Of a DNA stretch of 64,000 nucleotides, positions 8,101 to 21,350 are shown one piece after another. How positions within the stretch are numbered: the first letter of the stretch is position 1; each line of letters opens with the position of its first letter. Both the position numbers and the translations under genes were made by a program. Location: positions 6,510,001 through 6,574,000 of the forward strand of contig NZ_CP026652.1 in the NCBI RefSeq assembly GCF_002946835.1. The letters run 5' to 3'. The notes below the pieces were generated by a model. It ran no database searches. It saw only the letters and a list, made by a program, of their open reading frames with translations, and had not been told where the DNA came from. This DNA is from Streptomyces dengpaensis (GTDB lineage: Bacteria > Actinomycetota > Actinomycetes > Streptomycetales > Streptomycetaceae).

Positions 8101-9566
8101 GGTCGACGGGTCTCCCGATGCGTGAGGTGGGCGAGGGTGTCGAAGCCGATGCCGTTGAAGTCGGCGATCGAGGTGGCCAGCCGGTTCTTGAGGGGGCTGG
8201 TCCAGCGGTCGGGAAGGGCGGCGGGGCCGCCCGCGAGCAGTCCCGCGATGCTCCCCGCCGTCGCGCCGTTCGAGTCGGTGTCGAGGCCGCCCGACACCGC
8301 ACGGCAGATGGAGCCGGTGAAGTCGCCGTCCGCGTGGGTGAGGGCTGCGGCGATCAGGGCGGTGTTGGGGATGGCGTGGACCCAGTGGTAGGCGCGGTGG
8401 GTGGTGTGCAGTTCGTCGACGACCGTGTCGAAGTCGTCCGTCGTACGGGCGAGGTGCACGGCGTGGCGGACCGCCTGGGCCAGCCGGGAGGCGGGCGGGA
8501 CGACGGTGAGCCCGGTGCGCAGGCACGCGTGGACGTCACTCGTTCCGGTGGCCGCGGTGGCGATGGTGGCCGCCGTGAACATCGCCGCGTAGACGCCGTT
8601 ACCCGTGTGGGTGAGGGTAGCGTCGCGGTGGGCTTGCGCCGCGGCGGCGGCCGGGTCGCCGGGGTTCGTCCAGCCGTGTACGTCCGCGCGGATCAGGGCG
8701 CCGATCCACTCGCGGAACGGGTTGCGGTGGCGGGCCGTGCGTGGGGGTTCGATGCCGGTGAGGAGGTTGCGGTAGGCGATGCGCTCCGCGGTGAAGGTGC
8801 GGCCCGCGGGGAGTTCGTCCAGCCAGAGGCCGGCTACGTCCGTGGTGGTGAAGTTCCTGCCGTGGCGCTGGAGCAACAGGATGTTCAGGAGGGGGTAGTT
8901 GAGGTCGTCGTCCTCCGGCATGCCGTCGATGTTCTCAGCGAGGGAGGTTGGGGCGGAGCGATTGTTCCACGGGTACGTGGTCTTGATCGCGTCGGGGACG
9001 CCGCGTGCCGTGAACCAGGTGTGGAGGGGCCAGTTGCCCGCGGCTCGGGCGAGCGCTCGGATCCCTTCCAGGGGGAGTTTTTCCACCGGTTTGCCGAGGA
9101 GGCACCCTACGGCTCGGCCCAGCCAGGCTGCTTCCAGGCGGGGCTGGGTGGGGGCTGGGGTGCGGGTGGGTGCGCAGCCCGGCGCCGACGGGGTGCCGCT
9201 CTCGTTGGGATGGGCGCCGCCCCTAGTGGCACGCATGCCCACAGCTACGACGGACGGCCAGTTCGGGCAGTGGGCCCTGATTCTTGCCAGGTCCGTTGGT
9301 TCCTGGTCCGCCAAACTGCTGGGCAGGTCTGCCAGTTCGTCGAGGAGGTCTTCCGCCAGGACCCGGAGGTACGGGGATGCCGGGGTCGGGGACGCTCCCG
9401 CGCGGAGGGGGGCCTCCTGGCCGCCTGCCGCGCGCCAGCGGGAGGCGATGGCGCCGGGTTCGCGGCCGTCCTGGGCGGCCTGGTGGAGTTCGTGGCCGAC
9501 GAGGTCTTCCGGTTGGACCCAGGTCAGTCGGAGCCCCGGAGTCGTCGGTCTGTCGGCGCAGGTCAT
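8097..9566 (-). CDS. ADP-ribosylglycohydrolase family protein (operon copy 1)
   Basis: DraG/ARH fold, Mg-dependent hydrolases that remove ADP-ribose or cleave related N-glycosidic bonds. 489 aa, longer than the ~300-350 aa core: residues 1-145 are a Pro/Arg/Ala-rich extension of unknown role, and the ARH domain starts near LEAAWLGRAVGCLLGKPVEK. Metal ligands are visible as the acidic cluster MPEDDDLNY and the C-terminal GGLDTDSNGATAGSIAG, the classic DxD(S/T)xG signature. Also present is THTGNGVYAA. The start ATG overlaps the stop of the preceding copy by four bases. Confidence 0.88.
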   Translation of the reverse strand: MTCADRPTTPGLRLTWVQPEDLVGHELHQAAQDGREPGAIASRWRAAGGQEAPLRAGASPTPASPYLRVLAEDLLDELADLPSSLADQEPTDLARIRAHCPNWPSVVAVGMRATRGGAHPNESGTPSAPGCAPTRTPAPTQPRLEAAWLGRAVGCLLGKPVEKLPLEGIRALARAAGNWPLHTWFTARGVPDAIKTTYPWNNRSAPTSLAENIDGMPEDDDLNYPLLNILLLQRHGRNFTTTDVAGLWLDELPAGRTFTAERIAYRNLLTGIEPPRTARHRNPFREWIGALIRADVHGWTNPGDPAAAAAQAHRDATLTHTGNGVYAAMFTAATIATAATGTSDVHACLRTGLTVVPPASRLAQAVRHAVHLARTTDDFDTVVDELHTTHRAYHWVHAIPNTALIAAALTHADGDFTGSICRAVSGGLDTDSNGATAGSIAGLLAGGPAALPDRWTSPLKNRLATSIADFNGIGFDTLAHLTHRETRRP

Positions 9567-10723
9567 CGTGTTCCCGTCAGGACGGCGTACGCCGACTCGT
9601 GGGCCCGGCGGCGGCGTACGTCCCGTTCGAAGATCTCGCGGGTCACCTCGGTGAGCGTCCTCGCCGGGGCGGCCAGGTCGAGGCGGCTCGACTCCGCCAC
9701 CGTTTTCGCCCAGTCGTGGGGGACCTCGGAGCCGAGGGCGCCGGCGAGGGCGCCGGACATCGTGGCGATGGAGTCGCAGTCGCGGCCGTAGTTCACCGAG
9801 CCGGTGACCGCGTGGCGGTAGTCGCCGCCGGAGACCACCAGCATGCCCAGGGCGACGGGCAGTTCCTCGGTGGAGTGGAGGCGGGAGGGGCGGCGGGCGC
9901 CGAGGGACGGGGAGCGGTAGTCGGGGCCGACCGTGTCGTAGGGGGCCACCGCCTTCCGGAGCGGGGTCAGCGCCGACTCGAAGTCCGTGTGGCGGGCGGC
10001 GACTTCGCAGACCGCCTGGATGGCCGAGCGCGTGCCGTCCTTCGCCGCGGCCAGGCAGGCGGCCACGACGGAGTCCGGGGTCGCCCCGGGGGCGCAGGCC
10101 GCCGCCACCGCCGCCGCGAAGACTCCCGCTGCCTCACGCCCGTACGACGACTGGTGGGCGCCCGCGATGTCGAGCGCCTCGGCGTACGCGCCCGCCGGGT
10201 TCGCCGCGTTGACCAGGCCGACCGGGGCCATGTACATCGCGGCACCGCAGTTGACGATGTTGCCGACGCCCGCCTCGCGGGGGTCCACGTGGCCGTAGTG
10301 GAGGCGGGCCACCAGCCACTTCTCCGCGAGGAAGATCCGCTGGAGGGGGAGGGCCTCGGCCTCCAGCTCGGGGATCCAGCGGGGGGTGCCCATGAGGTCG
10401 GGGACCAGGTGCTCGGCGACGGCGTACGCGTCGAGGTGGTCGCGGACGGTGGCATACACCCGTACCAGCGCATGGGTCATCAAGGTGTCGTCGGTGACGT
10501 GCCCGTCGCCCTTGTGGTACGGGGCGATGGGACGGGCGGTACGCCATTCCGCGCCGTTCCAGGGGCCGACGATGCCGTGGACGCGGCCGCCGTGGCGTTC
10601 GGTGATCTGCTCGGGGGAGTACCCCTCGACGGGGCCGCCGAGCGCGTCACCGACGGCGGCTCCGACGAGGGCTCCGGTGATCCGTTCGTCGAGGGTTCCT
10701 GTTCCTTCTCCTTTGGGCGTCAT
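9563..10723 (-). CDS. ADP-ribosylglycohydrolase family protein (operon copy 2)
   Basis: 386 aa, near the core family length. The N-terminal ITGALVGAAVGDALGGPVEG, the metal-binding VTDDTLMT, and the C-terminal YGRDCDSIATMSGALAGA all conform to the ARH/DraG active site, so this copy looks catalytically intact. Seven bases separate its ATG from the stop of the upstream copy and it overlaps the downstream copy by four. Of the four copies this is closest in layout to a canonical ARH; its actual substrate (protein-ADP-ribose, O-acetyl-ADP-ribose, ADP-ribosylated metabolite) is not determinable here. Confidence 0.92.
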   Translation of the reverse strand: MTPKGEGTGTLDERITGALVGAAVGDALGGPVEGYSPEQITERHGGRVHGIVGPWNGAEWRTARPIAPYHKGDGHVTDDTLMTHALVRVYATVRDHLDAYAVAEHLVPDLMGTPRWIPELEAEALPLQRIFLAEKWLVARLHYGHVDPREAGVGNIVNCGAAMYMAPVGLVNAANPAGAYAEALDIAGAHQSSYGREAAGVFAAAVAAACAPGATPDSVVAACLAAAKDGTRSAIQAVCEVAARHTDFESALTPLRKAVAPYDTVGPDYRSPSLGARRPSRLHSTEELPVALGMLVVSGGDYRHAVTGSVNYGRDCDSIATMSGALAGALGSEVPHDWAKTVAESSRLDLAAPARTLTEVTREIFERDVRRRRAHESAYAVLTGTR

Positions 10724-10730
10724 GCCCGAA

Positions 10731-12473
10731 TCATCCCTCTGGGGCGGCCAGGTCTGTAGCTTCCAGCAGATCGGCGAGTCCGATGAGGTCCGTCCCGGTC
10801 AGACGGGGCAGCGCGCAGCCGGAGAGGGTGCGGCAGGCGTCGCGCCAGGCTGCGGGGATGGCGTCGCCGCCGCCGAGGGCGCCGGTGAGCGCGCCCGCGA
10901 GGGCCGGGGCCGAGTCGGCGACCCGGGACAGACACGCGGCGGCGGGCACCGCCTCGGCGATCCGGCCGCGGGCGGCGGTGGCGAGGGCGAGGGCGACCGG
11001 GACGGTTTCCGCTGCCGCGATGCCGTAGCTGTAGACGTGGTCGACGATCTGATGCTCGAGGAGCGGGACGAGGGCGAAGGTGCTCCCGCTGTCGCGGGCT
11101 AGCCTCAGCGCGTGCCGGGCGTTGCGGCCGATCTCGGTCGACTCGGGGAGTTCGGCGAGCGCGGCGTCCGCGCAGGCGTCGACGTCGGCCCCGGCGAGGG
11201 CGAGCGCCACGGCGGCGGCCATGGCGCGGGCGCCGTGCACGCCATCGCCGTCCTGGGTGTAGCGGGCGTCGAACTCGGCGAGTTCCGCGGCCGGCCGGGG
11301 GTCGCCCGGGTGGGCCACGGCGAGTACGCAGGCCCGTACGCAGGCCGCGTCGTCGAAGTAGTGCGGGTTGTCGTGGCCGGTGGCGGGTGGGCGCAGGCCG
11401 GTGGCGAGGTTGCCGAGCCCTGCCCGTACGGAGATGCGGGCGCGCAGCGGGAGGAGCGCGGACTCGACCTCGGGGGCGAGTTCGGCCGCCGCGGCGACCT
11501 CGCTGGCGATGGCGTTCCACGACAGGTCGATGGACGCCCGCATCCGCCGGTCCCGGCTCAGGTCCCCGAGGGCGGCGCTCTCGCCGGCCCGCAGCACGGC
11601 CTCGGCCGCGAACGCCGCCCACTCCGCGTCGTCCGACGGCCCCAGCTTGAGCGGTTCCGGCGGCTGATTCAACGCGATCGGCACCGGCAACGTCGTCGTC
11701 GCGTTCTGCTCCGCGAACGTGTCCAGCTCCCGCGTCAGCCGCCGCGTCCACTCAGGCATACGCGCGGCCCGATGCCTCGCGGCAGGCCACCCGGCGGCGT
11801 CACCCGCGGCGAGCCCGAGAAGCAGCCCCTCGATACGCCGGGCGCGCGCCCGCGCGGGCGCCGCCACCTCCGGGAGCGACGCCGCGCTCGGGGTCGCGGG
11901 GGTGGGGGGCGCGGCGATGTCGGGCTCCGCTGGGCAGGGTGCCGCCGTGCCGAGCGCCCTCGCGAGGCGTTCCTCCATCCCGGGCATCTTCCTGAGGAGG
12001 TCCTCCACGGTGGGCTCCGCCGTGCCGGGTTCCTCCGAGCCGGGCGCAGCGGCGCCGGTCGCCCCCGTGTCGGGCTCCGCCGTGGACGGCGTCGCCGTGC
12101 CGGGTCCCGTCGTGGAGGTCGCCCCCGCGTCCGGCTCTGTTGTGGAGGTCGTCCCCGTGTCGGGCTCCGTCGTGGAGGTCATCTCCGTGCCGGGTCCCGT
12201 CGTGGAGGTCGCCCCCGCGTCCGGCTCTGTTGTGGAGGTCGTCCCCGTGTCGGGCTCCGTCGTGGAGGTCATCTCCGTGCCGGGTCCCGTCGTGGAGGTC
12301 GCCCCCGCGTCCGGCTCTGTTGTGGAGGTCGTCCCCGTGTCGGGCTCCGTCGTGGAGGTCATCTCCGTGTCGGGCTCCGTCGTGGAGGTCGCCCCCGCGT
12401 CCGGCTCCGCCGTAGACGCCACCCCCGCGCCGGCCCCCTCGGCGGGTTCCTCCCCGGCCAAGCCGGGCCTCAC
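10731..12473 (-). CDS. Divergent ADP-ribosylglycohydrolase-like protein with decapeptide-repeat N-terminus (copy 3)
   Basis: 580 aa from a GTG that overlaps the upstream stop as GTGA. Residues 21-140 are a perfect-register decapeptide array (TTEPDAGATS, TTGPGTEMTS, TTEPDTGTTS), followed by a Pro/Ala linker and an ARH-like domain from about residue 205 (RIEGLLLGLAAGDAAGW). The N-terminal acidic pair is present (GPSDDAEW). In the C-terminal signature, however, the first Asp is replaced: the copy reads SRVADSAPALAGALTG where the siblings have GRDADTT or GRDCDSI. Loss of that metal ligand suggests weak or no hydrolase activity, or a binding or regulatory role. The low-complexity head may be a flexible tether. 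Confidence 0.82.
   Translation of the reverse strand: MRPGLAGEEPAEGAGAGVASTAEPDAGATSTTEPDTEMTSTTEPDTGTTSTTEPDAGATSTTGPGTEMTSTTEPDTGTTSTTEPDAGATSTTGPGTEMTSTTEPDTGTTSTTEPDAGATSTTGPGTATPSTAEPDTGATGAAAPGSEEPGTAEPTVEDLLRKMPGMEERLARALGTAAPCPAEPDIAAPPTPATPSAASLPEVAAPARARARRIEGLLLGLAAGDAAGWPAARHRAARMPEWTRRLTRELDTFAEQNATTTLPVPIALNQPPEPLKLGPSDDAEWAAFAAEAVLRAGESAALGDLSRDRRMRASIDLSWNAIASEVAAAAELAPEVESALLPLRARISVRAGLGNLATGLRPPATGHDNPHYFDDAACVRACVLAVAHPGDPRPAAELAEFDARYTQDGDGVHGARAMAAAVALALAGADVDACADAALAELPESTEIGRNARHALRLARDSGSTFALVPLLEHQIVDHVYSYGIAAAETVPVALALATAARGRIAEAVPAAACLSRVADSAPALAGALTGALGGGDAIPAAWRDACRTLSGCALPRLTGTDLIGLADLLEATDLAAPEG
12054..12413. repeat. In-frame tandem repeat, 30-bp units in a 90-bp higher-order unit
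   Basis: Twelve 30-bp units encode ten-residue Thr/Ser/Glu/Pro/Asp repeats. Within them a 90-bp unit (three decapeptides) is repeated nearly base for base about three times, which implies recent expansion. The frame is kept throughout. Confidence 0.9.
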
Positions 12474-13678
12474 GGGCGGACCTCCTCGTCGTCGGCGGAG
12501 TACACGTAGGCGTCCGCGTAGGGGAGGGCGTTCGTATCCGGGGCGGGAAGCGGGGCGTAGGGCAGTGCGGGCGTGTCCGGGGTCGGGGGCGCCCACTTGC
12601 CCGCCGGATCTCGTACGAGACCGCCCGCGCCCCCACCCGGGTGGGCATCTCGTGCGAGTCCGCCGGCCGCCCACTTGCCGTCGTCGCCCGGGGTCAGCAG
12701 TTCCGCCACGTCCAGTACGTGGTGGCCCTCCATCGAGGGCAGGCAGCTGCCGCGTGCCGGGCCGATGGCCGCTGACCAGGTGGGCGGGATCGAGGAGGCG
12801 CCGTGTGTCGCTCCGGCGAGGGCGCCCGCGACCGCGGCGGTCGTGTCCGCGTCGCGGCCCATGTTCACGGCGGTGAGGACGGACTCGGTGAAGTCGCCGT
12901 CGGCGGCCGCGTACGCGCCGAAGGCGAGGGCGACGGCCTCCGGGGCGAGGTCCGTCCAGGGGTAGCCGCCGATGACGACCGCCGAGCGGACCGCCCGCTC
13001 GCCCCGGTGGGCCACCGCGACCGCCCGGCGCAGTGAGCGGGCCGTCCAGGAGTCGTCCGGGATCACCGCGAGCGCGGAGGCGACCACCGCGATGGTGGGG
13101 GCGCCCGCCATCGCCGCCGCGACCCCCGCCGCCACCGCCTGGCCGCCGTAGATGCCCTCCCCGTCGTGGCTCACCGAGCCGTCGATCGCCACGAGCCGGG
13201 CGGCTTCGGCGGGGCGGCCGGCGGCGAACACGCCGAAGGGGGCCGCGCGCATGGCCAGGCCGTCGCTCCAGGCGTGTCGGTGCTGCGCCGAGATCGGGGC
13301 CGCCAGGCCGCGGCGGAGGTTCTCCAGCGTGCCGCGCTCGCTGAAGCCCGCGCCCCGGAACGAGCCCTCGTCCCGGTCCGCGATCCACTGGTGCCAGGCG
13401 GATTCGACATGCGCCACGGTGAGCGCCGAGCCGTGCCGGGCCAGCAGCAGCCCGGAGAAGATCGCGTACTCGGTGTCGTCCGTCCCGGCCGGATGCTCGA
13501 CGACGAACCCCGTGATCCGGCCCCACTTCGCACGGATCTCCGACGGCTTCATGTTCTCGGCGGGCGCGCCCAGCGCGTCCCCGACGGCGAGTCCGAGCAG
13601 CGCGCCGCGCGCCCGTTCGCGGAGACCGGCGGCGTCCCCGGGCGCCGGGACCGAGGGAATGCAGGCGATGGAAGCCAT
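12470..13678 (-). CDS. ADP-ribosylglycohydrolase family protein (copy 4, operon head)
   Basis: 402 aa, first gene of the seven-gene minus-strand operon. ARH domain from RARGALLGLAVGDALGAPAEN, with metal-binding AGTDDTEYAIFSG and the C-terminal NMGRDADTTAAVAGALAGA, so the catalytic ligands are complete. The final ~70 residues (after LTPGDDGKWAAGG) are a Gly/Pro-rich extension ending DAYVYSADDEEVRP. Begins at ATG 13678, 40 bp downstream (in transcription order) of the MITE-like element at 13718-13923, which therefore lies in or near its promoter. Confidence 0.9.
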   Translation of the reverse strand: MASIACIPSVPAPGDAAGLRERARGALLGLAVGDALGAPAENMKPSEIRAKWGRITGFVVEHPAGTDDTEYAIFSGLLLARHGSALTVAHVESAWHQWIADRDEGSFRGAGFSERGTLENLRRGLAAPISAQHRHAWSDGLAMRAAPFGVFAAGRPAEAARLVAIDGSVSHDGEGIYGGQAVAAGVAAAMAGAPTIAVVASALAVIPDDSWTARSLRRAVAVAHRGERAVRSAVVIGGYPWTDLAPEAVALAFGAYAAADGDFTESVLTAVNMGRDADTTAAVAGALAGATHGASSIPPTWSAAIGPARGSCLPSMEGHHVLDVAELLTPGDDGKWAAGGLARDAHPGGGAGGLVRDPAGKWAPPTPDTPALPYAPLPAPDTNALPYADAYVYSADDEEVRP

Positions 13679-13717
13679 ACGTGCCTCTCCTCTCAGGGCC
13701 CCTGTCAGTGCCCGGAC

Positions 13718-13923
13718 CTAGGCCCTGTCGTCAAACTCTCGTCTGCCCCGCGACGCCATCCCCCACTGCCTTAAGGGCGTGGGAGGTGCCCCCACTCGCC
13801 GCACCGGGCCCAGGCCCATGTACATCCAGTACGAGGGCCGGGGCCCGGCACGCCGAGAGTACGCACCTGACGCCGCGGGCCCGCCCTCCGGGCGAACGAC
13901 GGGAGTTTGACGACAGGACCTAG
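13718..13923. mobile_element. MITE-like element with long terminal inverted repeats and CTAG ends
   Basis: About 206 bp bounded by CTAG (13718-13721 and 13920-13923). The ends are an inverted repeat of about 26 bp, GGCCCTGTCGTCAAACTC outward-in on the left and its near-complement GAGTTTGACGACAGGACC on the right. CTAG-type target duplication with such ends is known for IS5-family elements in actinomycetes. No ORF is present, so it would need a transposase in trans. Inside is a further hairpin around GGGCCCAGGCCCAT and GAGGGCCGGGGCCCG. It sits in the spacer between the divergent ADP-ribosylglycohydrolase operon and the VIT gene. Confidence 0.75.
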
Positions 13924-14047
13924 GCGCGCGGAACCCTTTGCGGATCCCTCCCACATTGGCGGTTGACAAGAGCCTCAGCGGCCCTCGTATCACCCGGTCG
14001 ACATCTGTGCGTTGATCATCTCGAATGAGCGATACCCGGTAAAAGCG

Positions 14048-14066
14048 CAGGTTAGCGCAGCCTTTC
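14048..14066 (+). promoter_or_regulatory. Possible iron-regulator (DmdR/IdeR-type) box upstream of VIT gene
   Basis: AGGTTAG (14050-14056) followed by a diverged half AGCCTT resembles the actinobacterial iron box TTAGGTTAGGCTMACCTAA, with the left half good and the right half poor. It is about 90 bp before a VIT-type iron/manganese transporter, a plausible target. Weak match. Confidence 0.3.
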
Positions 14067-14152
14067 CTTGCTGGCGGGCGGGAAATGATCGGCGTACTTT
14101 TGTGGTTGTCGAAAAGTGGAAGCAGTCCAACCAAGTGCCCTGGGGGACAGGT

Positions 14153-14884
14153 ATGGCCATCATCGAGACCGAAGCGGCACTGCACGTGGCGCACCGCGAC
14201 AACCACACCCACCGGGATGTGAACGGCGGTTGGCTGCGCCCGGCGGTGTTCGGGGCGATGGACGGGCTCGTGTCCAACCTCGCCCTCATGACCGGTGTCG
14301 CGGGTGGATCCGTGTCGCACCAGACCATCGTCATCGCCGGGCTCGCCGGTCTCGCCGCCGGCGCCTTCTCCATGGCGGCGGGTGAGTACACCTCCGTCGC
14401 CTCGCAGCGCGAACTCGTCGAGGCGGAACTCGAGGTGGAAAGGAGGGAGTTGCGCAAGCACCCGGGCGACGAGGAGCGCGAGCTCGCCGCGCTCTACGAA
14501 GCCCGCGGTGTCGACCCCGAGCTGGCGAGCGCGGTCGCCGAGCAGCTCTCGCGCGACCCCGAGCAGGCCCTGGAGATCCATGCGCGCGAAGAGCTCGGCA
14601 TAGACCCGGGAGACCTGCCCTCCCCGACCGTCGCCGCCGTCTCCAGCTTCGGCTCCTTCGCGCTCGGCGCCCTGCTCCCCGTGCTGCCGTATCTCCTTGG
14701 CGCGACCACACTGTGGCCCGCGGTGGTGCTCGCGCTCCTGGGGCTCTTCGGGTGCGGCGCGATCGTGGCCAAGGTGACCGCGCGGTCCTGGTGGTTCAGC
14801 GGGCTGCGACAGCTCGCTCTCGGGGGTGCCGCGGCGGGTGTGACGTACGTCCTGGGCAGCTTGTTCGGTACGGCCGTAGGATGA
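14153..14884 (+). CDS. VIT1/CCC1-family iron/manganese transporter
   Basis: Membrane transporter of the vacuolar-iron-transporter family; bacterial members move Fe2+ or Mn2+ across the cytoplasmic membrane, probably out of the cell. 243 aa: first TM region AVFGAMDGLVSNLALMTGVAG, second around IAGLAGLAAGAFSMAAGEYTS, then a Glu-rich cytoplasmic metal-binding stretch (about residues 85-155, VEAELEVERRELRKHPGDEERE) and three C-terminal TM segments. The MDG and MAAGEY motifs with their metal-ligand Asp, Met and Glu are intact. Start ATG 14153 lies in an otherwise AT-richer leader; a possible iron box is upstream. Confidence 0.9.
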   Translation: MAIIETEAALHVAHRDNHTHRDVNGGWLRPAVFGAMDGLVSNLALMTGVAGGSVSHQTIVIAGLAGLAAGAFSMAAGEYTSVASQRELVEAELEVERRELRKHPGDEERELAALYEARGVDPELASAVAEQLSRDPEQALEIHAREELGIDPGDLPSPTVAAVSSFGSFALGALLPVLPYLLGATTLWPAVVLALLGLFGCGAIVAKVTARSWWFSGLRQLALGGAAAGVTYVLGSLFGTAVG

Positions 14885-14922
14885 TGCGCTGAGCACCTAT
14901 GCAAGGGACTGCATAAGTAGCT

Positions 14923-14949
14923 GTTACTCGGCGGTTTCGATTCCTTAAC
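14923..14949 (-). promoter_or_regulatory. GlnR-like nitrogen-regulator box upstream of gltB
   Basis: Read on the minus strand: GTTAA, six bases, GAAAC, six bases, GTAAC. This follows the Streptomyces GlnR a-b-a pattern gTnAc-n6-GaAAc-n6-GtnAC with exact spacing and one mismatch. It lies 303-329 bp before gltB. No experimental evidence for this site is known to me. Confidence 0.45.
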
Positions 14950-15162
14950 CACCGGGCATGAGCCGTAAGCGCCGCTGGCAATGACGCCTGCTCCGCACCA
15001 CCTCGCGACGGACGACGAAGCCTGCCGCGATCCGGGCCGACGGTCACCGATCTGTCCGCTTCGGTCCCCTAACTCCACCGCCGTGCGCGTACCCCCGCTG
15101 CGACACCTGCGGTGTCCGCATGCTGGAACGCCGTATCCGGTTTCCGAGAACGGTCCCATCAT

Positions 15163-15178
15163 GTAACCTGCACGAAAT
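15163..15178 (+). promoter_or_regulatory. Second GlnR-like half site upstream of gltB
   Basis: GTAAC, six bases, GAAAT: one a-b pair of the GlnR pattern with a single mismatch, 74-89 bp before the gltB start. Together with 14923-14949 it makes nitrogen control of gltBD plausible. The rest of the 367-bp gap (14885-15251) shows no gene. Confidence 0.4.
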
Positions 15179-15251
15179 TTTGCACTCCAGCAGAGGGCCA
15201 ACGTCGTCCCTCGGCACTCGCATATGCCACTTGACGACGACGGGAGAGCCG

Positions 15252-19842
<4,591 letters not shown>

Positions 19843-19850
<8 letters not shown>

Positions 19851-21303
19851 CCCCAAGGGCTTTCTCCACCACGGCCGTGAGGTCGCCACGTCCCGCCCGG
19901 TGGGCGAGCGCGTCAAGGACTGGAACGAGGTCTACGTTCCGGGCTCGCTCCTCCCGATCATCTCCAAGCAGGCCAGCCGCTGTATGGACTGTGGCATCCC
20001 GTTCTGCCACAACGGCTGTCCGCTGGGGAACCTGATCCCCGAGTGGAACGACTACGCCTACCGCGAGGACTGGCAGGCCGCCTCCGAGCGCCTGCACGCC
20101 ACGAACAACTTCCCGGAGTTCACGGGCCGCCTGTGCCCCGCTCCGTGTGAGTCGGCGTGTGTGCTCGGCATCAACCAGTCCGCCGTGACCATCAAGAACG
20201 TCGAGGTCGCGATCATCGACAAGGCCTGGGACAGCGGCGATGTCGCGCCCCAGGCCCCGGAGCGCCTCTCCGGCAAGACGGTCGCGGTCATCGGCTCGGG
20301 TCCGGCGGGCCTGGCCGCCGCCCAGCAGCTCACGCGGGCGGGCCACACCGTCGCCGTATACGAGCGCGCCGACCGCGTCGGCGGCCTGCTCCGCTACGGC
20401 ATCCCCGAGTTCAAGATGGAGAAGCGGCACATCAACCGCCGTATCGAGCAGATGCGCGCGGAGGGCACCAAGTTCCGTACGGGCGTGGAGGTCGGCCGCG
20501 ACATCGACGCGGCCAACCTGCGCAAGCGGTACGACGCCGTGGTCGTCGCCGCGGGCGCGACCACCGCCCGCGACCTGCCGGTCCCCGGCCGCGAGCTGGC
20601 CGGCATCTACCAGGCGATGGAGTACCTGCCGCTGTCCAACAAGGTGCAGGAGGGCGACTTCGTGGCGCCCCCCATCACCGCCGAGGGCAAGCACGTCGTG
20701 GTGATCGGCGGCGGCGACACGGGCGCGGACTGCGTGGGCACCGCCCACCGCCAGGGCGCGGCCTCCGTGACGCAGCTGGAGATCATGCCGCGCCCGGGCG
20801 AGGAGCGGAACCCGGGCCAGCCCTGGCCGACGTTCCCGATGCTGTACAAGGTCACCTCCGCGCACGAGGAGGGGGGCGAGCGGGTCTACTCCGTGTCGAC
20901 CACCCACTTCGAGGGCGACGAGGACGGCAACGTCCAGTGGCTGCACCTCGTCGAGGTCGAGTTCACCGACGGCAAGCTGAACCAGAAGCCGGGCACGGAG
21001 CGCAAGATCCCCGCCCAGCTGGTCACGCTGGCCATGGGCTTCACGGGGACGGACGTCGAGAACGGCCTCGTCTCCCAGTTCGGCCTGGAGCTCGACGCCC
21101 GCGGCAACATCGCCCGCGACGCCGACTTCGCGACGAACGTCCCCGGCGTGTACGTTGCGGGTGACGCCGGCCGCGGCCAGTCGCTCATCGTCTGGGCCAT
21201 CGCGGAGGGCCGCTCGGCCGCCCGCGGAGTCGACCGCTTCCTGACCGGCGCGAGCGACCTGCCGGCCCCGATCCGCCCGACGGACCGCTCGCTGATGGTC
21301 TGA
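19843..21303 (+). CDS. gltD: Glutamate synthase small subunit
   Basis: GOGAT beta chain: FAD/NADPH oxidoreductase that feeds electrons to GltB. 486 aa. N-terminal 4Fe-4S cysteines in [17 protein letters not shown] and [12 protein letters not shown]-binding [20 protein letters not shown]-binding [14 protein letters not shown]-terminal FAD site [13 protein letters not shown]. Starts inside the end of gltB (8-nt overlap), giving coupled synthesis. Confidence 0.97.
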
Positions 21304-21350
21304 GCACACCTCAAGAGACGTCCCGTACAACGGCGTACGGAACACAGACG

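Noticed and set aside
12054..12413. CRISPR-like array
   Set aside because: Units are contiguous 30-bp coding repeats without unique spacers; it is a protein repeat.
5175..13678. DarTG-like or other ADP-ribosylation toxin-antitoxin system
   Set aside because: No ADP-ribosyltransferase or macrodomain is present; only glycohydrolase-type proteins.
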